A DNA stretch of 64,000 nucleotides, taken from Coprobacter secundus (GTDB lineage Bacteria; Bacteroidota; Bacteroidia; Bacteroidales; Coprobacteraceae). The first letter of the stretch is position 1. The number at the start of each line of letters is the position of its first letter. Location: positions 372,001 through 436,000 of the forward strand of contig JTDA01000002.1 in the NCBI GenBank assembly GCA_000803105.1, written 5' to 3'. The translations under genes were made by a program, and so were the position numbers. Of the stretch, positions 34,791-43,142 are shown piece by piece. The notes below the pieces were generated by a model. It had not been told where the DNA came from, searched no databases, and saw only the letters and a list, made by a program, of their open reading frames with translations.

Positions 34791-35480
34791 ATGAAAAAAG
34801 TAAAATTCATGGCCGTATTATTGTCTGTAGCCATCTTATTTACGGGTTGTGGGACAATGAACAACACAGGTAAAGGTTCTCTAATCGGCGGTGCCGGTGG
34901 AGCTGCAGTAGGAGCTGGAATAGGTGCTCTAATTGGAAAAGGTAAAGGCGCAGCAATCGGTGCAGCTGTGGGTGCAGCTGTCGGAACTGGCGCAGGCGCT
35001 TTAATTGGGAAAAAAATGGATAAGCAAAAAGCGGAACTTGAAAAAATACAAGGAGCAGAAGTAGAAACTGTTACTGACACAAATGGCCTAAAAGCTGTAA
35101 AGGTAACCTTTGCTAGTGGCATATTATTCCCAACAAACGGGACTACTCTCAGTTCTTCGTCTAAAGCTGCTCTCAAAGAGTTTGCAATATCGCTTATCAA
35201 TAATCCCGAAACAGATATAACAATTTGGGGGCATACTGATAATACCGGGACATTAGCTGTAAATGAAAGAGTGTCAACACAACGAGCACAAGCTGTCGCA
35301 ACATTCTTGAACCAAAACGGAATTCCCAACAGTCGTATGACTACGGCTGGGAAAGCATATAATGAACCTGTAGCAGATAACAGTACTGCCGAAGGTCGTG
35401 CACAGAATCGTCGAGTTGACATTTATATTACTGCAAATGAAAATATGATAAAACAAGCAGAAAACGGAACATTACAATAA
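34791..35480 (+). CDS. OmpA-family lipoprotein with glycine-zipper domain
   Basis: A 229-residue protein with a lipobox (Cys20 in LFTGCGTM). A glycine-zipper segment (about 28-75, repeated GAxxGAxxGxxxGK pattern) is followed by an OmpA-C peptidoglycan-binding domain (~100-218) with the WGHTDNTG, RVSTQRAQAV and GRAQNRRVDIYI motifs, including the Asp and Arg that hold diaminopimelate. It probably tethers the outer membrane to the cell wall. It is a single-gene transcript with its own promoter and a strong terminator at 35520. Confidence 0.93.
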   Translation: MKKVKFMAVLLSVAILFTGCGTMNNTGKGSLIGGAGGAAVGAGIGALIGKGKGAAIGAAVGAAVGTGAGALIGKKMDKQKAELEKIQGAEVETVTDTNGLKAVKVTFASGILFPTNGTTLSSSSKAALKEFAISLINNPETDITIWGHTDNTGTLAVNERVSTQRAQAVATFLNQNGIPNSRMTTAGKAYNEPVADNSTAEGRAQNRRVDIYITANENMIKQAENGTLQ

Positions 35481-35519
35481 GCTTATACTTCACAAAAGAA
35501 TTTAACCATTTAAAAAAAA

Positions 35520-35558
35520 GTGTTAGTAAGAATTAAGTTTTTACTAACACTTTTTTTT
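35520..35558 (+). terminator. Intrinsic terminator after the OmpA-like lipoprotein gene
   Basis: GTGTTAGTAA (35520-35529) and TTACTAACAC (35541-35550) form a perfect 10-bp stem, extended by flanking A and T runs, and are followed by eight Ts (35551-35558). Confidence 0.9.
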
Positions 35559-35573
35559 ATGAAAAAATAAAAC

Positions 35574-35581
35574 TATATTTG
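35574..35581 (+). promoter_or_regulatory. -7 promoter element of the DJ-1 family gene
   Basis: TATATTTG is a perfect TAnnTTTG match, 74 bp before the ATG at 35656 and just after the preceding terminator. Confidence 0.55.
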
Positions 35582-35655
35582 TTATGTTTCAATGTATTCT
35601 CTCTTAGTTGCACTGAAAAAGAGAATAATATGTTAATCAATACATTTTATCAATT

Positions 35656-36207
35656 ATGAAAACATCTTACTTATTTCTAGCTGAAGGTTTCGAAGAAACA
35701 GAAGCTACAACCATAGTAGACATGATGCGGCGTGCTGGTATGCCTATAAAAACAGTATCAATCACATCTCAAAAAGAAGTTAAAGGTGCACACGGTATAG
35801 CCATTATAGCAGATATGCTATACGAACCCCAAAACATTGTTGATATTGACTGGCTTATACTACCAGGAGGCCTACCAGGAACAACACACTTGGGAGAATT
35901 CAAATTACTTAGACAATTATTAAAAAACCACGCTTCTGTCAAGGGAAATATCGCAGCAATTTGCGCAGCTCCATCAGTTTTAGGCGATTTAGGCTTATTA
36001 AACGGAAAGAATGCAACCTGTTACCCAGGCTTCGAATCCCACTTAGCCGGAGGAACTTACACAGCAAAAGCAGTAGAGGTATCCGATAATATCATAACAG
36101 GTAAAGGACCAGGGATGGTTATTGCATTCACTCTTGCAATCATCGTGAAAAGTCTCGGAAAAGATAAAGCTCACGAAGTGGCTCAAAGCATGCTACTCAA
36201 TGAATAA
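35656..36207 (+). CDS. DJ-1/PfpI family protein (ThiJ/YajL-like)
   Basis: A 183-residue cytoplasmic protein with the flavodoxin-like DJ-1 fold. The reactive cysteine is Cys103 in the nucleophile elbow AAICAAPSVLG, with the supporting glutamate in EGFEETEA (Glu14/15) and the WLILPGG strand. The length and C-terminus are those of the YajL/DJ-1 branch. Family members act on oxidative or glyoxal stress, often described as chaperone, deglycase or hydratase, with the true reaction debated. It is a monocistronic unit between two terminators. Confidence 0.92.
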   Translation: MKTSYLFLAEGFEETEATTIVDMMRRAGMPIKTVSITSQKEVKGAHGIAIIADMLYEPQNIVDIDWLILPGGLPGTTHLGEFKLLRQLLKNHASVKGNIAAICAAPSVLGDLGLLNGKNATCYPGFESHLAGGTYTAKAVEVSDNIITGKGPGMVIAFTLAIIVKSLGKDKAHEVAQSMLLNE

Positions 36208-36225
36208 TTGGAACTTCAAACGTAT

Positions 36226-36266
36226 AAAACATAGGGGCTGATAAAAAATATCAGCTCCTATGTTTT
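36226..36266. terminator. Bidirectional terminator between the DJ-1 and CorC-like genes
   Basis: An 18-bp stem (36226-36243 with 36249-36266, one G-T pair) has A's on the left arm and T's on the right, so it can stop transcription from both convergent genes. Confidence 0.88.
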
Positions 36267-36285
36267 ATATTATCATTCAATCTTT

Positions 36286-37566
36286 TCACTCTCCCACATT
36301 TGCCACTCGTGTTACCAAGATTTTATCAATACGGGCACCATCCATATCAACTACTTCTATTTCAAAATCTAACCAATGCAATTTTTCTCCAGTACGGGGA
36401 ATATGCTCTAATCTTTCCAAAATGAGCCCGCTAACTGTATTATAATTATAATCGGGGTACAGTTCTTCTAAATCATAGTATGCCAAAAAATCATAAAAAG
36501 AACATTGTCCGTCAACTAATACGGACCCATCTTCTCTAACTACAATATCCGGAGCTTCTTCCGCATCCGGCAATGTACCAATAAGAGCTTCCATAATATC
36601 ACTTGATGTCACAATGCCCTGTATACTTCCAAACTCATCAGTAACCAAAGCATATTTTAGTCGATTCTGGCGCATCTTATCCAAAGCATTATAAACACTC
36701 AACGTCTCTGGCATATAATGGGCAGGACATATCACCGTACTTATATCAAAATCAGAAGATTCTATCTTTCCAAAAATATCTTTTAAAAAGACAACACCCA
36801 AAACATTGTCCAGCTTACCTGATGAAACAGGATACACATGATACATATCCTCAAGAATCGTTTTATTCAACTCTTCCCGAGACATATTCATATCGATCCA
36901 CACCAAATCATTCCGGTGTGTCATTATCGAACCAATATTCCTGTCACCCAGATTAAATACCCGCTCAACAATATCTTGCTCTACCTCCTGAACCTCGCCA
37001 TCTTCTGTTCCCTCCCGAATTATTGCTTTTATTTCATCTTCTGTGACTTTATTTTCTTCACTATTTTTATCTAATCCCAACAAGTGCATTACTATTTTTG
37101 TGCTTTTTGATAATAACCAAACAAAAGGTGAAGCCAATAACGACAGTAGATTCATCGGCCGAGCTACAAGCTTAGAAACCTTTTCTGCAAAGGCCATTCC
37201 TATTCGTTTAGGAACCAGCTCTCCAATAATTAAAGTCAAATATGTTACAACCACTACAATAATAACTTGAGCAACAACTAAAGTATATGCAGATGGAATA
37301 AAAGAGGAGAGTATCAATGCAAAAGGGGCAGCTAAAGATTCTCCGGAATACAAACCAGTAAGGATACCAATCAAAGTAATACCAATCTGTATGGTAGATA
37401 AAAAACGATCTGGCTCATTAGACAAGTTTAATGCAGTTTTAGCAGCAAGGCTTCCTTTCTTAGCATCTGCTTCAAGACGAGATTTACGAGCCGAAACTAA
37501 TGCGATCTCTGACATCGACAAGACACCATTCATCAAAATAAGAACAATAATAATAAAAATTTCCAT
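36286..37566 (-). CDS. CorC/HlyC-type hemolysin-family membrane protein (DUF21-CBS-CorC)
   Basis: A 426-residue protein with a DUF21/CNNM membrane domain (about 1-195, four hydrophobic segments; EIALVSARKSRLE at 20-32), a CBS pair (~200-330: RVFNLGDRNIGSIMTHRNDL, YHVYPVSSG, YALVTDEFGSIQGIVTSSDIM) and a CorC_HlyC C-terminal domain ending IDKILVTRVANVGE. These proteins are linked to magnesium/cobalt efflux and homeostasis; the 'hemolysin' label is historical. A TAAATTTG -7 element on the minus strand (37580-37587) would start transcription within about 10 nt of the ATG. Confidence 0.9.
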   Translation of the reverse strand: MEIFIIIVLILMNGVLSMSEIALVSARKSRLEADAKKGSLAAKTALNLSNEPDRFLSTIQIGITLIGILTGLYSGESLAAPFALILSSFIPSAYTLVVAQVIIVVVVTYLTLIIGELVPKRIGMAFAEKVSKLVARPMNLLSLLASPFVWLLSKSTKIVMHLLGLDKNSEENKVTEDEIKAIIREGTEDGEVQEVEQDIVERVFNLGDRNIGSIMTHRNDLVWIDMNMSREELNKTILEDMYHVYPVSSGKLDNVLGVVFLKDIFGKIESSDFDISTVICPAHYMPETLSVYNALDKMRQNRLKYALVTDEFGSIQGIVTSSDIMEALIGTLPDAEEAPDIVVREDGSVLVDGQCSFYDFLAYYDLEELYPDYNYNTVSGLILERLEHIPRTGEKLHWLDFEIEVVDMDGARIDKILVTRVANVGE

Positions 37567-37886
37567 TTTTGAGTAAATACAAATTTATTCAGGCTTAAAG
37601 ATAAAATAATTAATGCAATATATATATGTTATGAGCAAAGAAATATTGTAAAAATAATAAAATATCATCTTTCGACCTTTACAGTAAGAAATATTCATTA
37701 TTTATTGTGTATTAGCATTTTGTTTGAAAAATAATTCCGATATTTGCAATTTAACGTCCGAAAATACGGCTTACCAATTTAAAAATATAAGGTTTGACTT
37801 TTTTAAAAAGAGAAAAAGCTATATATTTGCAAGCCAAAAAATTAATAACATAAAGTATAACATAATCATAACAAAATTGTAAAAAA
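37567..37886. other. Divergent intergenic region between the CorC-like and HU genes
   Basis: 320 bases, very AT-rich. It contains a minus-strand -7 element TAAATTTG (37580-37587) for the CorC-like gene and a plus-strand TATATTTG (37822-37829) for HU. I see no ORF, repeat or hairpin of note. Confidence 0.5.
37822..37829 (+). promoter_or_regulatory. -7 promoter element of the HU gene
   Basis: TATATTTG is a perfect -7 match, 57 bp before the HU ATG. A TTTG at 37793-37796 could be the -33 element, although the 25-bp spacing is longer than usual. Confidence 0.55.
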
Positions 37887-38159
37887 ATGACTAAGGCAGA
37901 CATTGTAAACGAGATTTCAAAGAATACCGGTATTGAAAAAGCAATTGTTCTTGCAACAGTGGAACAATTCATGGACACCGTAAAAGGCTCGTTAGCAAAA
38001 GGAGACAACGTTTATTTAAGAGGTTTCGGTAGTTTTATCGTTAAGAAAAGAGCACAAAAAACTGCCCGCAATATTTCAAAAAACACAACAATCATTATTC
38101 CCGAGCATAATATTCCGGCATTTAAACCTGCCAAAACATTCATGGGAGAAGTTAAATAA
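37887..38159 (+). CDS. HU-family DNA-binding protein
   Basis: A 90-residue small basic protein of the HU/IHF family: N-terminal dimerisation helices (MTKADIVNEISKNTGIEK...), the GDNVYLRGFGSFIVKKR turn, and the DNA-clamping arm with RNISKNTTIIIPEHNIPAFKPAK. It is a nucleoid architectural protein. It is followed 43 bp later by a 30-residue basic protein gene and then RNase G, a grouping that looks like a translation/RNA housekeeping unit. Confidence 0.95.
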   Translation: MTKADIVNEISKNTGIEKAIVLATVEQFMDTVKGSLAKGDNVYLRGFGSFIVKKRAQKTARNISKNTTIIIPEHNIPAFKPAKTFMGEVK

Positions 38160-38202
38160 CTAAATCAGTTATATAGTATTAATATTTTAAACGCATAGAA
38201 TC

Positions 38203-38295
38203 ATGCCAAGCGGAAAAAAAAGAAAAGGACATAAAATGTCCACACACAAACGCAAAAAAAGACTGAGAAAAAACAGACATAAGAAGAAAAAATAA
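38203..38295 (+). CDS. Very small basic protein (AURKAIP1/COX24-like, probable ribosome-associated)
   Basis: A 30-residue ORF (MPSGKKRKGHKM...) of which 20 residues are Lys, Arg or His; it ends in a KKKK tail. The pattern HKMSTHKRKKRLRKNRHKK resembles the tiny AURKAIP1/COX24-domain proteins annotated in Bacteroidota, related to the mitochondrial small-subunit protein mS38. Its place between HU and RNase G supports a real gene. The start codon has an upstream AT-rich leader with no Shine-Dalgarno, normal for this phylum. A ribosomal role is inferred from the mitochondrial relative. Confidence 0.8.
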   Translation: MPSGKKRKGHKMSTHKRKKRLRKNRHKKKK

Positions 38296-38330
38296 TGTCT
38301 GTATACTCTACAGTTTTATTAAGAGTTTTG

Positions 38331-38404
38331 AAGAACAAACTTATAAGAAAAGGTCTTTTCTAAGTTTGTTCTTTGTGCTTTAATAAATAAGCATAAAAAA
38401 GCAC
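38331..38404 (+). terminator. Tandem hairpins between the 30-residue protein gene and RNase G
   Basis: AAGAACAAACTTA (38331-38343) pairs with TAAGTTTGTTCTT (38361-38373), with an inner AGAAAAG/CTTTTCT stem. A second hairpin follows, GTGCTTT (38375-38381) with AAAGCAC (38398-38404). The first lacks a long T tail, so it may be a leaky terminator or an RNase-processing element upstream of rng. Confidence 0.5.
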
Positions 38405-38446
38405 AGATTTTAACACCAAATTTTCGGAACCTAAAAAAATTTAACA

Positions 38447-40018
38447 GTGTCCAACGAATTAGTAGTAGATGTCCAACCTAAAGAAGTTTCCATTGCAATT
38501 CTCGAAAACAAACGTTTAGTAGAATTGCAAAAAGAAGCTCGAAATATATCATTTTCGGTAGGCGATATTTATTTAGGAAAAGTCAAAAAACTTATGCCTG
38601 GACTAAATGCTGCATTTGTAGATGTAGGTTACGAAAAGGATGCATTTTTACATTATTTAGACCTAGGAGCACAATTTAATTCATGTGCAAAATTTGTAAA
38701 ACAATCTTTATCTGATCGTAAACGGATATTATCAATCAGCAAATTCAATACATTGCCCGATATTGATAAAGAGGGAACGGTCAGTGATATCTTAAAAGTA
38801 GGACAAGAAGTTTTAGTCCAAATTGCCAAAGAACCTATTTCGTCCAAAGGCCCTCGCCTCACTGCTGAAATATCTTTTGCCGGACGTTTTCTCGTACTAA
38901 TACCATTTGCCGACAAAGTATCGGTATCTCAAAAAATAAAATCCAGCGAAGAAAAAGCTCGGTTAAAACAGTTGATCCAAAGTATAAAACCTAAAAATTT
39001 TGGAGTTATCGTACGTACCGTAGCAGAAAATAAAAGAGTAGCAGAACTGGATAATGAGCTCAAAACATTAGTAAAATGCTGGGAAGACTCTCTGTTAAAG
39101 CTTCAAAAGGCCAAAACTCCATCTCTAATATTTGAGGAGACGGGACGAACAGTCGGTGTAATTCGCGACATATTCAACACATCTTTCGAAAGTATACATG
39201 TCAACGAAGAAACCGTATTCCAACAAATTTATAATTATGTAAGCCTGATAGCTCCTGAACGCAAAGATATTGTAAAACTATACAAAGGTGATTTGCCCAT
39301 CTTTGACCACTTTGCAATAACTAAGCAAATAAAATCTTCATTTGGTAAAACAGTATCATTTAAAAGCGGAGCATATTTGATTATAGAACATACAGAAGCT
39401 TTACATGTAATTGACGTCAATAGTGGTAATCGTTCAAAATCAACTTCTGACCAAGAAAGCAATGCTATAGACGTAAATATGTATGCCGCAGAAGAAATTG
39501 CCCGCCAGTTAAGACTGCGGGATATGGGTGGTATCATTGTTATCGATTATATCGATATGCAAGACCCAGAGAACCGTCAAAAGCTATATGACCGCATGAA
39601 AGAGCTAATGGCAGCAGATAGGGCAAAACATAATATCCTACCATTAAGTAAATTCGGACTGATGCAAATAACAAGACAACGTGTACGTCCGGCTCTTGAT
39701 ATCAATACTAATGAAGATTGTCCTACATGTTTTGGCAAAGGTACTATCCGCCCCTCAATTTTATTTACAGATCGGTTAGAAGATAAGATTGCATACATGG
39801 TCAATAAACTCAAGATCAAAAACTTCTACTTACATGTGCATCCTTTTATTGCAGCATTTATCAATCAGGGATTTTTCTCCCTTAAATGGCAATGGAAATG
39901 TAAATATACATTTCATTTTAAATTAATACCGGATCAGTCACTTGCTTTTCTCGAATATAAATTTTACAATAAAGAAAAAGAAGAGATTGATTTAAAAGAA
40001 GAAATTGAAATAAAGTAG
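38447..40018 (+). CDS. rng: Ribonuclease E/G family endoribonuclease
   Basis: A 523-residue protein with a GTG start at 38447, chosen because SNELVVDVQPKEVSIAILEN is the conserved family N-terminus. An S1-like RNA-binding region (about 35-120, VGDIYLGKVKKLMPGLNAAFVDVG) precedes the catalytic DNase I-like region with metal-binding aspartates in LHVIDVNSGNRS and GGIIVIDYIDM. The zinc-link CPTCFGKG follows. It lacks the long unstructured C-terminal scaffold of RNase E, so it is of RNase G length. It takes part in rRNA maturation and mRNA decay. A strong terminator follows. Confidence 0.94.
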   Translation: MSNELVVDVQPKEVSIAILENKRLVELQKEARNISFSVGDIYLGKVKKLMPGLNAAFVDVGYEKDAFLHYLDLGAQFNSCAKFVKQSLSDRKRILSISKFNTLPDIDKEGTVSDILKVGQEVLVQIAKEPISSKGPRLTAEISFAGRFLVLIPFADKVSVSQKIKSSEEKARLKQLIQSIKPKNFGVIVRTVAENKRVAELDNELKTLVKCWEDSLLKLQKAKTPSLIFEETGRTVGVIRDIFNTSFESIHVNEETVFQQIYNYVSLIAPERKDIVKLYKGDLPIFDHFAITKQIKSSFGKTVSFKSGAYLIIEHTEALHVIDVNSGNRSKSTSDQESNAIDVNMYAAEEIARQLRLRDMGGIIVIDYIDMQDPENRQKLYDRMKELMAADRAKHNILPLSKFGLMQITRQRVRPALDINTNEDCPTCFGKGTIRPSILFTDRLEDKIAYMVNKLKIKNFYLHVHPFIAAFINQGFFSLKWQWKCKYTFHFKLIPDQSLAFLEYKFYNKEKEEIDLKEEIEIK

Positions 40019-40048
40019 TTAATAAAGATTTTATTTTTATTATGTAAT

Positions 40049-40093
40049 AAAAGTAAAAGCCTGAAAATTTTTAATTTTCAGGCTTTTACTTTT
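40049..40093. terminator. Bidirectional terminator between rng and the TPR gene
   Basis: A perfect 21-bp stem (40049-40069 with 40073-40093) with a 3-nt loop, A-rich on the left and T-rich on the right, lies between two convergent genes. Confidence 0.93.
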
Positions 40094-40176
40094 TCACTTT
40101 ATTCTTTCTTTTCTATAATAACAATAAAAATAGCAAATAAATATAAACTACTTTTACACTATTAAATCAGAATATC

Positions 40177-41814
40177 TTATTTAGGTAACTGGTCCAATGC
40201 GGCTTTTATGTCAGCACTTTCTGGAGATACCTCCAGCACCTTATTCCAATACTTACGAGTCTCAGGGAAACCTTTCACATTACCTGCATATTCTTTTAAA
40301 TAATTATAATATCCTAAATACTTATAACATTCTACTAATGCAGATTTACTTGAAGTATCTTTCTCTAAAAGCACCATAGCTTGTTCATAATATGGTTTAG
40401 CTAAACCTTGTTCCGTCTCAGGATCAAGACCTGCATTTGCCCGAGCACGCCACAAGAAACCACGATAATCTTCAGGGGCACGTTCTGCAACAAGAGTAAA
40501 TAAACTATCTGCTTCCATGAAATAAGCATTCTTCACAGCTAATTCTTCTAGAGTTGTAGAAGGGGCTGTACTTCCTGCCCGATAATAAATACCTCCTAAT
40601 GAAAAATAATCCATAGTAGAAGCTTCTCCTGTACGTTTCATATACTCTTTATATGCATCAGCACTTTTACCATATTGTCCTGCCATACGATAAGCGTCAC
40701 TCAAATCTTGGTAAAGTTGTACATTAGCAGTATCTACTTGCAAAGCTTTTTCATACAAAGGAATTGCTTGGTCTGCTTGCTTATTCTCTATCAATATCGC
40801 CCCATACATCACGTAATCACGACTGGTAAATCCTGGATTATCCAATGTCGGCATAAACGTCTTTGCAGCTTCAAGAGCTTTATCGTATTGTTTAAGCTCA
40901 TTATAATTATACATTGCCAAACGTTTCAACACAAAGTTATTGGGATCCTTCTTTAACAGCTCATTTACCAAAGCCAGCGATTCATCATATTTTTTGTCAA
41001 AGAACAACAACGCAGCATAACGAGGTTGATCGGAATCAAAATGATTAGGATTAGCCATATATTGAGCATATGCATCTACAGCTTTTCCAAACTGATTATT
41101 TTTATAATAAGCCTCAGCCAATTCACGTTGCATGATAGCAGAATTGGGAGCCAAAGCTTTCAAATCTTCTAATTTCTGTATAGCAAGTGTTGAATTAATC
41201 GGGAAATAAATATTTGCATACTTTACATAAGCAGGCACGCAATTTACATCAAAACTGATTGCCATCTCATAATATCCACAAGCATCTCCATACTGCTTTT
41301 TATCTACAAGCATATCTCCTTGGAATAAATAAGTTTCTGCAAATTTCTTATCTGCATCAATTGCTTTATCTAAATATTTCTGATATTCTGGCATTACATT
41401 TTCATAATAAGCCTTAGCAATAGCCAACTGAACAGCAGGATTTTTCTTATTCGCTTTTTCTTTTAATATTTCCTTAAAAATAGATTCAGCCCCCTTAGTA
41501 TTAGATTTTAACATCAATTTAGCTTCACCTATTTTATTAAAAGGATAGAGAGGATCAATCTTTATACCTTCTTTATAATAGTACATTGCTGAATCATTTT
41601 TCTGCATGCCCGAATATATTTCTCCCAAATAATAACAGGCCTCTGCTTTATTTGTGCTAGCATCGTTAAATGTTCGTTGCAAAATTATTTTAGCACGATC
41701 CGGCTGCCCTGATTTAAAATACTCTATACCATCGGCATAACTGGCTGCCGAAACTTTCATAGTCATCCCTCCTACAAAAATCAGCGATGAAAGTAATAGG
41801 AATTTAATCTTCAT
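40177..41814 (-). CDS. Exported tetratricopeptide-repeat protein
   Basis: A 545-residue protein with a signal peptide (1-24, ...KVSAAS) followed by roughly twelve TPR-like helical repeats through the whole chain (for example AEACYYLGEIYSGMQKNDSAMYYYKEGIKIDP, here seen at ~56-87). It is the last gene of the group tonB - small membrane protein - PstS-like - TPR, 22 bp after the PstS-like gene. The same order occurs in many Bacteroidota. It probably acts as a periplasmic scaffold; no enzyme motif is seen. Confidence 0.88.
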   Translation of the reverse strand: MKIKFLLLSSLIFVGGMTMKVSAASYADGIEYFKSGQPDRAKIILQRTFNDASTNKAEACYYLGEIYSGMQKNDSAMYYYKEGIKIDPLYPFNKIGEAKLMLKSNTKGAESIFKEILKEKANKKNPAVQLAIAKAYYENVMPEYQKYLDKAIDADKKFAETYLFQGDMLVDKKQYGDACGYYEMAISFDVNCVPAYVKYANIYFPINSTLAIQKLEDLKALAPNSAIMQRELAEAYYKNNQFGKAVDAYAQYMANPNHFDSDQPRYAALLFFDKKYDESLALVNELLKKDPNNFVLKRLAMYNYNELKQYDKALEAAKTFMPTLDNPGFTSRDYVMYGAILIENKQADQAIPLYEKALQVDTANVQLYQDLSDAYRMAGQYGKSADAYKEYMKRTGEASTMDYFSLGGIYYRAGSTAPSTTLEELAVKNAYFMEADSLFTLVAERAPEDYRGFLWRARANAGLDPETEQGLAKPYYEQAMVLLEKDTSSKSALVECYKYLGYYNYLKEYAGNVKGFPETRKYWNKVLEVSPESADIKAALDQLPK

Positions 41815-41836
41815 AACTTAAACCTTATTTTAATTA

Positions 41837-42790
41837 TTATAATTCATCTCTTACATTGACAATCCGGATGGCCTGCGTTGCAGGAACCATTCCAGCTTTT
41901 AAAATAATACGTTGTCCTTTATCTGACGATACAAATGTCGTAAAACCGGTGGGTAGACCACTTCGAGGATCAGTAACAATTATATATACATTCCGAGTCA
42001 ACGGATAAGTTCCCATTGCTAAATATGCTTGATACGGCTTATAGCTATTTGCTAAAGTTGCAACATCATCTGCCGTAACATTCATAACTGTAATCTTGTC
42101 AGAAAAAGAAAGATTGGTCGTATCACTTTTATTACCAATCCAACTCGCACCAATTACGCCAATAGCATTCTGGTCTTGAGCAACATAATCAATCACCCCA
42201 GAATTACTTTTTTGTGCTCTCAAATCAGGGGATAATGGTTTCCCTTGACATATAGAATCTATAGCAAAACGCACTGTACTGGAATTAGCATTATCAAATA
42301 CTAATTGTATCTTACCCAAATTTGATTTCGGATATATTTGATTCCAGTCTGTTATTTCTCCTGTCAGAATTTTACGAATATCAGATACTCGAATCAACGA
42401 ATCTGGATTCTGTTTATTTATAATCAAAGCGATACCATCAGTCGCAATCTTTACAGTCTTAGGAAACAGTTTTTTACTATTCAACGCAGCCTCTTCTTCC
42501 TTTGTAAGACTACGTGTCGTAACAGCCAAACGTACACTGTCACGAATAAGCATCGTAATAGCTTCTACTTCACTAACATATTCAGGTACAATTCCTGCAT
42601 CAGGATATGTACTCTCAAACACATCAATCTCTTGTTGTATTATAGGTGCAAAAGTTTCATCTGCACTAATTCTGATAACACCAGACGTAGGTGTATCTTG
42701 CTTCTCTTTTGGAGAAGTATTGCAGGAGACAATTCCAGCAACGCACATCACTGCCACTAACGGCATCCACCTTTTCAAACGGAATATCAT
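41837..42790 (-). CDS. PstS-like phosphate/anion-binding lipoprotein
   Basis: A 317-residue lipoprotein (Cys23 in GIVSCNTS) with the PstS/PBP-like two-lobe fold: GVIRISADETFAPIIQQEIDVFE, TTRSLTKEEEA, KILTGEITDWNQIYP, FDNANSSTVRFAID, NAIGVIGASWIG, YPLTRNVYIIV and GFTTFVSSDKGQRIILKAG. The ST motifs that bind phosphate are replaced or shifted, and there is no Pst ABC permease next to it. It stands in the TonB cluster, so a role in cell-envelope sensing or support of TonB transport is as likely as phosphate uptake. Confidence 0.8.
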   Translation of the reverse strand: MIFRLKRWMPLVAVMCVAGIVSCNTSPKEKQDTPTSGVIRISADETFAPIIQQEIDVFESTYPDAGIVPEYVSEVEAITMLIRDSVRLAVTTRSLTKEEEAALNSKKLFPKTVKIATDGIALIINKQNPDSLIRVSDIRKILTGEITDWNQIYPKSNLGKIQLVFDNANSSTVRFAIDSICQGKPLSPDLRAQKSNSGVIDYVAQDQNAIGVIGASWIGNKSDTTNLSFSDKITVMNVTADDVATLANSYKPYQAYLAMGTYPLTRNVYIIVTDPRSGLPTGFTTFVSSDKGQRIILKAGMVPATQAIRIVNVRDEL

Positions 42791-42804
42791 AGAAGGCCTC
42801 CTTT

Positions 42805-43038
42805 CTATTTTTTATAAGCTTTTACCTGACGGTAAGCTCGATAAACTCCATATATCAAAAATACTATTCCTATCGAATAACGAAATGCCGGTGAAAAATT
42901 TTGTTCAAACAACGGAGTAAACACTAGTAAATAGGCCATTCCTAAATAAACTATAATCATAAATATCCCGAATATATATCCCGGATTTAATCTTCTCGGA
43001 GCATCATTTCTCCCGGTCTTTTCCATTTTCTCTTCCAT
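42805..43038 (-). CDS. Small two-helix membrane protein in the TonB cluster
   Basis: A 77-residue protein with a charged start (MEEKMEKTGRNDAPRRLNPG) and two transmembrane helices (about 22-42 and 52-68), then a basic tail. I do not recognise a named family. It is 14 bp from the PstS-like gene and separated from tonB by a hairpin. Being conserved in position in this kind of cluster, it may assist the TonB/ExbBD machinery. Confidence 0.75.
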   Translation of the reverse strand: MEEKMEKTGRNDAPRRLNPGYIFGIFMIIVYLGMAYLLVFTPLFEQNFSPAFRYSIGIVFLIYGVYRAYRQVKAYKK

Positions 43039-43054
43039 AGGCTTGTATTAATCT

Positions 43055-43101
43055 AAAATACCCGCAACCCAAACATCCAAAAAAGGATACAGGGATTGCG
43101 G
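43055..43101 (-). terminator. Hairpin between tonB and the downstream genes
   Basis: CCGCAACCC (43062-43070) pairs with GGGATTGCGG (43092-43101, one bulge), with an inner ATCC/GGAT stem. On the minus strand it is followed by TATTTT (43055-43060). It would terminate or attenuate transcription after tonB. Confidence 0.6.
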
Positions 43102-43142
43102 AGTATACTATATCATGTATCTTGTATATAAACAATTCAAGA

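Noticed and set aside
34769..35422. 217-residue open frame on the minus strand
   Set aside because: It lies wholly opposite the OmpA-like lipoprotein gene. Its Ala/Pro-rich translation (PAPVPTAAPTAAPIAAPL) is the mirror of the glycine zipper.
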